Part shown: positions 1-4,818 of the stretch, piece after piece
How positions within the stretch are numbered: the first letter of the stretch is position 1
Layout: the number at the start of each line of letters is the position of its first letter
Source of the DNA: Nitrospina sp.
GTDB lineage: Bacteria; Nitrospinota; Nitrospinia; Nitrospinales; VA-1
Length of the DNA: 5,314 bases
Assembly (NCBI GenBank): GCA_003545625.1
Contig: DODH01000028.1
Coordinates: 1 to 5,314, forward strand
Direction of reading: 5' to 3'
Made by a program: the position numbers and the translations under genes
Notes under the pieces: model-generated
What the model was told of the DNA's origin: nothing
Database searches by the model: none
Seen by the model: the letters and a program-made list of their open reading frames with translations, nothing else

Positions 1-1
1 C

Positions 2-127
2 CCCAAGCCGACAGGATTAAGATACTGCATCAACTCAGCGTCTTTACGGTTCATTGCCGTGGAAAATTTAACCAAAGAAGGTTATGAAGATTTCAGAACC
101 TTGTTCAGCCAGAGCGATGGCCTTTGA
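2..127 (+). CDS. msrB: Peptide-methionine (R)-S-oxide reductase MsrB, C-terminal part (5' end outside window)
   Basis: The frame is open from the left edge to a TGA at 125-127 and gives the last 41 residues. It begins [17 protein letters not shown] and ends [16 protein letters not shown]. The RYCxNSASLxF block is the MsrB active-site signature: its Cys (ninth visible residue) is the nucleophile that reduces methionine-R-sulfoxide in proteins. The following EGY stretch is the usual C-terminal tail of the family, so the protein ends at its normal place. The zinc-binding CxxC motifs and any resolving Cys would lie upstream and cannot be seen. The stop codon directly abuts the ATG of the GIY-YIG gene, which suggests one transcript and coupled translation. 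Identification rests on recognising the motif in a short fragment; the catalytic block is nevertheless highly diagnostic. Confidence 0.86.
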   Translation, partial: PKPTGLRYCINSASLRFIAVENLTKEGYEDFRTLFSQSDGL

Positions 128-445
128 ATGACCGTTTCTGATTCAAAAAACCTGCCCTGGCACCTGTACATGGTAAGGACAAACCATGGCCACCTTTACA
201 CTGGAATCAGCCAGGATGTTGCCCGGCGTTTTTTGGAACATCAGGAAGGAGGAAAAAAAGCGTCAAAGTTTCTTCGTGGAAAAGGTCCGCTAAAGCTGGT
301 ATTCCGGCAGGAAATTGGAAGCAAATCTTCAGCATTAAAAGCGGAGTCCGCACTCAAAAAACTACCCAAGCTAAAAAAAGAAAATCTGACAAAAAACGCA
401 AACCGATTGAATCTAGATAATCTGAAATCCACCAAAGAAAAATAA
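128..445 (+). CDS. GIY-YIG nuclease superfamily protein (UPF0213/YhbQ-like)
   Basis: This is a 105-residue single-domain protein. The GIY-YIG core is at the N-terminus: LYMV (13-16) and LYTGIS (23-28) are the two signature strands, followed by VARRFLEHQ (31-39) with the conserved Arg of the first helix. The KAES segment (71-74) carries the Glu (E73) expected to bind the catalytic metal. The spacing matches the small stand-alone UPF0213/YhbQ group, in which KGPLKLVF (52-59) is also typical. The last 25 residues are a Lys/Asn-rich tail. Members are presumed DNA or RNA nucleases, but the cellular role of most is unproven. The ATG follows the msrB TGA with no gap and no clear Shine-Dalgarno is seen, so translation is probably coupled to msrB. 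It converges on the HTH gene, with a 28-base gap that holds no obvious terminator. Confidence 0.87.
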   Translation: MTVSDSKNLPWHLYMVRTNHGHLYTGISQDVARRFLEHQEGGKKASKFLRGKGPLKLVFRQEIGSKSSALKAESALKKLPKLKKENLTKNANRLNLDNLKSTKEK

Positions 446-473
446 AAAAGAAATTGCACTAAGCGAAGAATAC

Positions 474-710
474 TTACTGGAGAAGTTTGTTCTTGAAAGC
501 ATAGCTGGTAATTTGCGCATTATTTTTCAAAGTGGTTTTTGCGAGAATCCGGCTCCTATAAGTTCCCACCGTTCCAACCCCCAAACTGAGTTCATTGGCA
601 ATTTCAGTCAGGGTCTTTCCCGATCCAATCATGCAAAAGATTTGCAACTCCCTGGGAGACAGGCTTTCATGAAGAGCCATGTCCGAATCGCCTTTAAGAC
701 CCTTGACCAT
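474..710 (-). CDS. NarL/LuxR-type HTH protein, receiver-less response regulator remnant
   Basis: The 78 residues from the first ATG are essentially one LuxR (GerE) DNA-binding domain. LSPREL (17-22) opens it, GKTLTEIANELSL (31-43) covers the scaffold and turn, GTVGTYRSRIL (46-56) is the recognition helix, and LKNNAQITSYA (61-71) is the last helix. Family-like sequence goes further upstream than the ATG: the same frame reads DGGIYVSQKFAEK between a TAG at 750-752 and this ATG. That is the linker normally joining a receiver domain to the HTH in NarL-family regulators. No receiver sequence is readable in any frame beyond the stop, so the gene appears truncated by deletion or recombination rather than by one frameshift. 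The ATG has only a weak purine-rich stretch upstream. It may be a pseudogene or may still be made as a phosphorylation-independent DNA-binding protein. It lies 46 bases behind the membrane peptide gene on the same strand. Confidence 0.75.
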   Translation of the reverse strand: MVKGLKGDSDMALHESLSPRELQIFCMIGSGKTLTEIANELSLGVGTVGTYRSRILAKTTLKNNAQITSYAFKNKLLQ

Positions 711-756
711 CTTTTCAGCGAACTTCTGGCTGACATATATTCCTCCGTCCTAAAAG

Positions 757-849
757 CTAATCTGCGTTCCACTCGGTAAAAAAATAATAAACCAGTGTGA
801 CGCAAACAACACCTGCAAGACCAACTGTTACAATACAACTTAAATTCAT
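757..849 (-). CDS. Small single-pass membrane protein (30 aa), unknown
   Basis: This short frame starts at an ATG preceded by an excellent ribosome binding site (AAAGGAG, seven bases before the start) and ends at a TAG. The 30-residue product starts MNLSC, has a continuous hydrophobic core (IVTVGLAGVVCVTLVYYFF, residues 6-24) long enough for one membrane helix, and ends in a short polar acidic tail, TEWNAD. Two Cys residues (5 and 16) are present. I recognise no family. The ribosome binding site together with a clean membrane-helix composition argues that it is real despite its length. It is the first gene of a minus-strand unit, followed 46 bases later by the receiver-less HTH fragment. It faces the proline dehydrogenase gene across a 270-base intergenic region. 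Confidence 0.55.
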   Translation of the reverse strand: MNLSCIVTVGLAGVVCVTLVYYFFTEWNAD

Positions 850-852
850 TAT

Positions 853-860
853 ATTCTCCT
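853..860 (-). promoter_or_regulatory. Strong Shine-Dalgarno of the small membrane protein
   Basis: On the minus strand the sequence reads GAAAGGAGAATATA immediately before the ATG at 849-847. The AAGGAG core lies about seven bases from the start. It is among the best ribosome binding sites in the window and is the main reason to accept the 30-codon reading frame. Confidence 0.6.
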
Positions 861-890
861 TTCTGAAGCTCTATTAATGGTCCATTGCAT

Positions 891-918
891 TTTATAAAAA
901 TCCATGCCCAAAAAGCAA
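891..918 (-). promoter_or_regulatory. Candidate sigma-70 promoter for the membrane peptide / HTH unit
   Basis: Read on the minus strand, a TTGCTT -35-like hexamer (918-913) is followed after 16 bases by TATAAA (896-891), a 5/6 match to the -10 consensus. Transcription would start near 885, giving a leader of about 36 bases that contains the strong ribosome binding site. The -35 match is poor, so this is a motif-based guess. A perfect TATAAT further upstream (940-935, minus strand) lacks a good -35 partner. Confidence 0.3.
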
Positions 919-990
919 AGTTTCGCCCATCTCAATTATAATTTATGAATTGAAGACTGGTTAACCTTGTTGAGAGGGCTTATATTTCTA

Positions 991-1020
991 TTGAGCAAAT
1001 GCCTTTTATCCGGTTGTAAT
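991..1020 (+). promoter_or_regulatory. Candidate sigma-70 promoter for proline dehydrogenase
   Basis: TTGAGC (991-996) and TGTAAT (1015-1020, 5/6 of the -10 consensus) are separated by 18 bases. Initiation near 1027 would give a leader of about 93 bases that includes the hairpin at 1054-1074. The -35 match is partial and this is inference from motif and spacing only. Confidence 0.3.
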
Positions 1021-1053
1021 GGGTATCTCTAAAAATTACTGTTGGCCATGAGC

Positions 1054-1074
1054 GGCCCTTATTTTATAAGGGCC
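1054..1074 (+). repeat. Perfect inverted repeat / hairpin upstream of proline dehydrogenase
   Basis: GGCCCTTAT and ATAAGGGCC form a perfect 9-bp stem around a TTT loop, about 45 bases before the PRODH start. No T-run follows on the plus strand, so it is not a standard intrinsic terminator for plus-strand transcription. It could be an operator palindrome or a structured element of the mRNA leader. The pairing is seen directly; the role is unknown. Confidence 0.6.
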
Positions 1075-1108
1075 TGCGAATTGCCCAAGAGAAGATTACC
1101 TAATAAAT

Positions 1109-1113
1109 AGAGG
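1109..1113 (+). promoter_or_regulatory. Shine-Dalgarno of proline dehydrogenase
   Basis: AGAGG lies six bases before the ATG at 1120. This spacing supports that ATG as the start; no other in-frame start with a ribosome binding site is evident nearby. Confidence 0.6.
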
Positions 1114-1119
1114 TCCCTT

Positions 1120-1986
1120 ATGAAATTCCTCTACCCATTTGCCAAGCGTTTCATAGCAGGGCCCGACATCAAAACAGCTGTACCCGCTATCCGCAAAATT
1201 CAGCAGTCCGGTTATTTTACCAGCATTGATATTCTAGGAGAAAGCGTTTCCACTCGCCAGCAGGCGGAAGACGCAAAAATTGAATATCTGAAGTTATGTG
1301 AGTCGCTCGACAGTATTGACCATTCCTTTGATTTTTCTATCAAGCTCTCCCAGTTGGGCTTGGATATTGACAGGAAATTCTGCACAGATAATCTAAAACA
1401 ATTGGCACAGGCAATGGGCAATCATACAATCCGTTTGGATATGGAAGGTTCCGCCCATACTCAGCACACCCTCGAAATTTGTGAAGAGGTGCACCGCACT
1501 CATCCTCATATTGGCCAAGCCATTCAGGCTTACCTGCTCCGCTCAGAAGATGATGTTCGCCGTTTCATTGAAAACGGAATCTCCTTGAGGCTATGCAAAG
1601 GAGCTTATAAAGAGCCCACCGATATTGCCTTGCAATCCATGGATGAAATAAGAGCAAACTTTTTGAAACTTGCCTATCAATTACTGAAAGAAGGTCATCA
1701 GCCTTCAATCGCGACCCATGATGAAAACCTGCTAGTGAAACTTCTGGATTTCATAACCCAGGAAAAGATTGAGCCGGAATCCTTTTATTTCGAAATGTTG
1801 TATGGAGTCCGGCGGGACCTGCAGAAAATACTTAAAGAAAAAGGATATCGGGTAAGAATCTATACCCCCTATGGAAAGGCCTGGTTGCCTTATACCCTCC
1901 GCCGACTGGTCGAAAAAAAGGAAAACCTACTTTTTGTAATCACTCATCTGTTCAGAGAAACCCTGGGTTTAAGGAAACTTCACTGA
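1120..1986 (+). CDS. putA: Proline dehydrogenase (monofunctional PRODH)
   Basis: This 288-residue FAD-dependent enzyme oxidises L-proline to 1-pyrroline-5-carboxylate (P5C), passing electrons to the quinone pool; members usually associate with the inner membrane. The whole barrel is visible. DILGE is at 37-41, SIKLSQLGLD at 73-82 (substrate-site Lys), RLDME at 105-109, and QAYLLRS at 136-142. Then come RLCKGAYKEP (157-166), ATHDEN (198-203), FEMLYGVR (224-231) and YTPYGKAWLPYTLRRLVE (248-265). In the last block the adjacent Arg261-Arg262 match the pair that binds the proline carboxylate. The length fits the stand-alone bacterial enzyme and is far too short for bifunctional PutA. There is no P5C dehydrogenase gene next to it in this window. 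A good ribosome binding site fixes the start. The fusB/prodh naming used in some lineages is an alternative to putA. Confidence 0.93.
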   Translation: MKFLYPFAKRFIAGPDIKTAVPAIRKIQQSGYFTSIDILGESVSTRQQAEDAKIEYLKLCESLDSIDHSFDFSIKLSQLGLDIDRKFCTDNLKQLAQAMGNHTIRLDMEGSAHTQHTLEICEEVHRTHPHIGQAIQAYLLRSEDDVRRFIENGISLRLCKGAYKEPTDIALQSMDEIRANFLKLAYQLLKEGHQPSIATHDENLLVKLLDFITQEKIEPESFYFEMLYGVRRDLQKILKEKGYRVRIYTPYGKAWLPYTLRRLVEKKENLLFVITHLFRETLGLRKLH

Positions 1987-2029
1987 AGAATACCTCGCTC
2001 ATTCAAACCCCAAGATCTCCTATAACCTA

Positions 2030-2057
2030 TTGATAAATAAAGAGATATATGGATAAT
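2030..2057 (+). promoter_or_regulatory. Candidate sigma-70 promoter for the small Lys-rich protein
   Basis: TTGATA (2030-2035) and GATAAT (2052-2057) each match the consensus at five of six positions and are 16 bases apart. This is one of the best promoter-like pairs in the window. A start near 2064 would give a leader of about 86 bases to the ATG at 2150. No terminator is evident after proline dehydrogenase, so read-through from that gene is also possible. Confidence 0.4.
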
Positions 2058-2138
2058 GGAGACATAACTTCACACCAATATTAAAGTGTTTCCAGGCCCG
2101 TTCTCTATCAACCAAACGGCCCGGTTCCCGGCTAAAGC

Positions 2139-2143
2139 GGAGG
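2139..2143 (+). promoter_or_regulatory. Strong Shine-Dalgarno of the small Lys-rich protein
   Basis: A perfect GGAGG sits six bases before the ATG at 2150. This near-ideal site is the main evidence that the short frame downstream is translated. Confidence 0.6.
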
Positions 2144-2149
2144 CTCAGC

Positions 2150-2329
2150 ATGTTTGATATCCCGGAAAAAGGAAAAGATATCGTCCTTACGTATTTGAAG
2201 GAAAAGTTTGAGAAAAAGAAACAATCGCCTTCCAAATCAGGGGCAAAACCAGGAGTTTTGGATAATCTGCGGAAAAAAGCACAATTTAAAAACCTGTTGC
2301 TGTCAAAATCCCTCATTGTCAAACTTTAA
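2150..2329 (+). CDS. Small Lys-rich hypothetical protein (59 aa)
   Basis: The frame opens at an ATG with a perfect GGAGG six bases upstream and closes at a TAA (2327-2329). The product starts MFDIPEKGKDIVLTYL, continues through a Lys-dense segment (KEKFEKKK, 17-24) and a Ser/Pro/Gly-containing hinge (about 25-36). It ends with a basic, probably helical tail (LDNLRKKAQFKNLLLSKSL, 38-56). It has no Cys, no Trp and no membrane helix. I recognise no family. The charge pattern would suit a nucleic-acid- or membrane-surface-binding peptide, but that is speculation. It has its own promoter-like sequence and sits between proline dehydrogenase and a convergent glycosyltransferase gene. It could also be a decayed 5' fragment of a longer gene. 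Confidence 0.55.
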   Translation: MFDIPEKGKDIVLTYLKEKFEKKKQSPSKSGAKPGVLDNLRKKAQFKNLLLSKSLIVKL

Positions 2330-2333
2330 ACCA

Positions 2334-2359
2334 CCAGGCCTAGGCGGAGCCTACACTGG
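2334..2359. terminator. Hairpin between convergent genes, possible bidirectional transcript end
   Basis: CCAG and CTGG form the base, an asymmetric internal loop follows, and TAGGC/GCCTA close a GGA loop. The structure lies just after the stop of the Lys-rich small gene (plus strand) and overlaps the stop of the glycosyltransferase (minus strand), where a terminator serving both would be expected. On the minus strand T-rich sequence (GGTTTAAAGTTT) follows; on the plus strand no T-run does. The stem is short, so efficiency is doubtful. Confidence 0.35.
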
Positions 2360-3571
2360 CAAACGTTGTCTCGGCTCAAGGATTTTGGAATAGATATTTT
2401 CAAGCTTAGCTGACTGTTGCTTCCAGCTACCATATTGAGAGCAAACGGTATTTCTGGCATTAATACTCAAACGTTCGCGCAAGGCAGAATCTTGAAGTAA
2501 CGTGATCACGGCTTCTGCAAGATGGGTATCAGACCTGGGTGGAATGATAAGCCCGTTTCGCCCGTCTTCTATGACACATCCAATTCCCCCGACAGCTGTT
2601 GCAACCACTGGCAATTGGCAAGCCATTGCTTCCAAGAGAATGTTGGGTGTCCCTTCAAGTAAACTAGGCAAGACAAAAATATCTGCAGCATTGAGCCAAT
2701 GTGGAATCGTTTCCCCCTTTTGAAAACCTGCCAGATGGACATAAGGGTTCAGATTTGTGATCATTAATTCTATGGCAGATCTGAATTCGCCTTCTCCGAC
2801 TATTACCACCAGAACAGGACCGTAGGATTGCAGTATTTTTGGCAAAGCGGCTAAAAGATATTTATGCCCTTTTCTTTCAGAAAGATTTCCTACCGCTAAT
2901 ATTATGGGCCGATCTATCGGTAACCCCAATTGTTTTCGCAGAGTCATTTTATCGAGCGGCTTAAATTGTTCCAGATCGATTCCGTTAGGAAGAACCGTGA
3001 TTAACTGTCTGGAAATTCCTTTTGCAATGAGTTGGTCGGCAAAATGCTGGCTTTCGCATATGATTACATCGGCCCGATTGAGAATTTTGCAGAGTAAATA
3101 CCATATAATGGGAAGCTTTGTAAATAATATGTCCGATCCCCATAAGTTGATAACAACGGGTATTGCCGTAAAAAATTTTACAGTGATGGCAACCAGTCCG
3201 GCAAGAGTCCAATAAGCGTGGAGAACCTGAGTTTGACCTGCACTTTTCAACGCCGACAAAAAAAATGAGCCTAATAAAAAAGGTAATTGAAATATACGAA
3301 GAAAGTTACTTTTGATACGACTGGCCATTCCCGCTCCATAGGCAAGAGATTGAAATGACTCAGGGAAAAAATATCTGAAGTGCTCAGCAGGAAATGGATG
3401 CAGGTCCTTAACGACTGCCGAATCGTGCGGTGCAATGACCCGTATGGAACTTAACTCCCGCGCAAAATTATAGACAAATCTTCCTGCATTATCCCCTTCA
3501 AAACGGGGGAAAGATGTGGTCAGGATTGTTATTTTGGGGCCGGGTAGTTGGTTTATGTTGTTTGTTGACAT
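2351..3571 (-). CDS. Glycosyltransferase family 4 (GT-B fold)
   Basis: This complete 406-residue GT4 retaining glycosyltransferase probably transfers a sugar from a nucleotide-sugar to a cell-surface glycan or lipid precursor at the cytoplasmic face of the inner membrane. The N-terminal Rossmann half starts at ITILTTSFPRFEGD (14-27) with GRFVYNFA (30-37), then HAYW (118-121) and WGSD (144-147). The C-terminal donor half holds LPNGIDLEQF (194-203), GNLSERKG (228-235, with Arg233-Lys234 for the donor phosphates), VGEGE (258-262), and the EX7E motif (Glu306 and Glu314 in LEGTPNILLEAMA). PVVATAVGG (321-329) follows. The start is supported by AGGA five bases upstream. It is divergent from a second GT4 gene, suggesting a small glycan locus. 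Sugar, acceptor and linkage cannot be deduced. Confidence 0.92.
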   Translation of the reverse strand: MSTNNINQLPGPKITILTTSFPRFEGDNAGRFVYNFARELSSIRVIAPHDSAVVKDLHPFPAEHFRYFFPESFQSLAYGAGMASRIKSNFLRIFQLPFLLGSFFLSALKSAGQTQVLHAYWTLAGLVAITVKFFTAIPVVINLWGSDILFTKLPIIWYLLCKILNRADVIICESQHFADQLIAKGISRQLITVLPNGIDLEQFKPLDKMTLRKQLGLPIDRPIILAVGNLSERKGHKYLLAALPKILQSYGPVLVVIVGEGEFRSAIELMITNLNPYVHLAGFQKGETIPHWLNAADIFVLPSLLEGTPNILLEAMACQLPVVATAVGGIGCVIEDGRNGLIIPPRSDTHLAEAVITLLQDSALRERLSINARNTVCSQYGSWKQQSAKLENIYSKILEPRQRLPV

Positions 3572-3584
3572 TCGATTCCTGAAA

Positions 3585-3613
3585 AATATAGCATTGAAGG
3601 ATCAGGCTACCAA
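3585..3613 (-). promoter_or_regulatory. Candidate extended -10 promoter for the minus-strand glycosyltransferase
   Basis: Minus strand: TTGGTA (3613-3608), 17 bases, then TATATT (3590-3585), with TGC directly before the -10 as in extended -10 promoters. The match is good, but the start would fall about seven bases before the ATG and would cut into the AGGA ribosome binding site. The promoter is therefore either nearly leaderless or a coincidence. I found no comparably good pair for the plus-strand gene. Confidence 0.28.
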
Positions 3614-3672
3614 GCTTTGCAGAAAAACTACTATCTATATATCAGCAATTTCGTTCCTCGAGTTTAAAAAAA

Positions 3673-4818
3673 ATGCCAACGGAAACCCGTATCCTTACAG
3701 TTTACTATAAACATAAGCCCGGCGGGTTTTGCAAAAGGCTGCAAATGAAAATCCATGCTTATCTGGAACAGGGATGGAAAGTTCATTATATTGCGGTGGA
3801 ACCGTTTCCCTATAAACATAAGAACTTAACTCCCCATATCCTCACCACCCCATTCAAAAATCACGATACTTTATTTTTCTGGATCTATTTTTTTGCGTTG
3901 GCTCCCTGGTTTACTGCCTGGATAGCGTACAGGGAAAAAGTACAATTGCTATCGATCTTCTCCCTGACCTATGCATGCCTGTGCGCACCGGCAAAATGGG
4001 TAACTGGAGCTCCTCTTCTTACATTTATTCGAACACTGAAGGAGAAAAAAGAATTTTCATTTGGCCGTTCACAAATTATTTTCATGATAGAACGCCTTAT
4101 GGAAAAAGCAGGCGTCGCCATATCTGATTCGCTGGTGGCAAATTCCGAATCTATTAAAGTTGAACTGGCTAAACTCGGAAACACGAAAAAGGATATCCAA
4201 ATCCTTTACAACAACATTAACGAGCTAAATATTGACAAGGCTGAACAAAGAAAATGGGTATTAAAAGAATTCGAGCTGCAAGAAGATTCTTTCTTAGTGG
4301 TCACAACCGGCTTGCTGATTCCCAGGAAAAACCTGCATTGTTTTCTCAAGGCTGTTGCAAAAGTCGAATCAAATAAAGTTGTATTAATTTTAATTGGGCA
4401 AGGCCCTTTGCTACATTCGTTACAGGTCCTGGCAAAACAACTTGAGTTGAAAGTTATATTTACTGGCTGGCGAGAGGATGTTCTAGATATTCTACCCGGT
4501 TGCGACCTGTTTGTATTTCCCTCCCATCTTGAAGGACTTTCCAACTCCATTCTGGAAGCAATGGCATGTGGTCTTCCCTGCCTCGTCAGTGATATCTCAG
4601 AGAATAGAGAAATCATTTCCCGTCCGGAGCAACGTTTCCCCGTAAATCAAGCAGAAACCCTGACCGCAATGATCAATGGGGTTCTCCACTCCAACGAGAA
4701 ACTGGAAATTTTCCGCAACTCAACAGTAGCAGACAGGAAGCGTTTTATTTTTAACTGGGAAGAAAAGATAATAAAAAAAGCAGAAGAAGTGATTAAGAGA
4801 TCACCTAAAGCACATTAA
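3673..4818 (+). CDS. Glycosyltransferase family 4 (GT-B fold), second
   Basis: This complete 381-residue GT4-type glycosyltransferase is probably involved in surface glycan assembly. The first strand is RILTVYY (6-12), followed by KHKPGGFCKRL (13-23) instead of a classic Gly-rich loop. A very hydrophobic, aromatic segment (about 66-86) may sit on the membrane. In the donor half, LYNNIN (178-183) stands where most GT4 enzymes have a PNG motif. TGLLIPRKN (212-220) carries the Arg-Lys pair, IGQGP (241-245) follows, and EX7E is Glu287/Glu295 in HLEGLSNSILEAMACGLP. SDISENREII (306-315) matches the usual post-motif segment. The ATG has no clear Shine-Dalgarno, only an A-run. The Met at residue 25 would remove the first strand, so the upstream start is preferred. 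It is divergent from the other GT4 gene and its stop overlaps that of the transglycosylase gene. Confidence 0.9.
   Translation: MPTETRILTVYYKHKPGGFCKRLQMKIHAYLEQGWKVHYIAVEPFPYKHKNLTPHILTTPFKNHDTLFFWIYFFALAPWFTAWIAYREKVQLLSIFSLTYACLCAPAKWVTGAPLLTFIRTLKEKKEFSFGRSQIIFMIERLMEKAGVAISDSLVANSESIKVELAKLGNTKKDIQILYNNINELNIDKAEQRKWVLKEFELQEDSFLVVTTGLLIPRKNLHCFLKAVAKVESNKVVLILIGQGPLLHSLQVLAKQLELKVIFTGWREDVLDILPGCDLFVFPSHLEGLSNSILEAMACGLPCLVSDISENREIISRPEQRFPVNQAETLTAMINGVLHSNEKLEIFRNSTVADRKRFIFNWEEKIIKKAEEVIKRSPKAH

Larger units (their letters stand above)
850..1119. other. Divergent intergenic region, AT-rich
   Basis: This 270-base stretch is the longest gene-free interval in the window. It separates the minus-strand membrane peptide from the plus-strand proline dehydrogenase. 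It contains candidate promoters in both directions, an ATTATAAT palindrome (935-942), a GGTTAACC palindrome (959-966) and a 9-bp-stem hairpin near its right end. I see no convincing reading frame and no RNA gene that I recognise. Confidence 0.6.

Noticed and set aside
513..779. 88-residue plus-strand frame opposite the HTH gene
   Set aside because: It is the antisense shadow of a recognisable LuxR HTH domain; no ribosome binding site and no family motif.
629..838. 69-residue minus-strand frame overlapping the membrane peptide and HTH gene
   Set aside because: Its sequence is Arg/Cys/Trp-rich without family likeness, and it is out of frame with both the HTH domain and the better-supported small membrane protein.
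937..942. Perfect TATAAT on the plus strand as a promoter for proline dehydrogenase
   Set aside because: The sequence 17 bases upstream (GCAAAG) does not resemble a -35 element, and the hit is part of an ATTATAAT palindrome in AT-rich DNA where chance matches are common.
1048..1110. Possible 20-codon leader peptide (starts MSGPYF) ending at the ribosome binding site of proline dehydrogenase
   Set aside because: No Shine-Dalgarno before its ATG, no run of regulatory codons, and it overlaps the hairpin, which explains the composition.
2020..2322. 100-residue minus-strand frame opposite the small Lys-rich gene
   Set aside because: No recognisable domain, and the plus-strand frame has a perfect GGAGG and a promoter-like pair while this one has no comparable start signal.
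2208..2393. 61-residue plus-strand frame overlapping the Lys-rich gene and the end of the glycosyltransferase
   Set aside because: It starts inside the better-supported 59-codon frame, runs antisense into a clear GT4 gene and has no family likeness.
3617..3641. TTGCAG and TATATA as a promoter for the second glycosyltransferase
   Set aside because: The spacing is only 13 bases, well short of what sigma-70 promoters need.
4206..4616. 136-residue minus-strand frame inside the second glycosyltransferase
   Set aside because: The plus strand here encodes the GT4 donor domain with intact EX7E; the antisense frame is a shadow.
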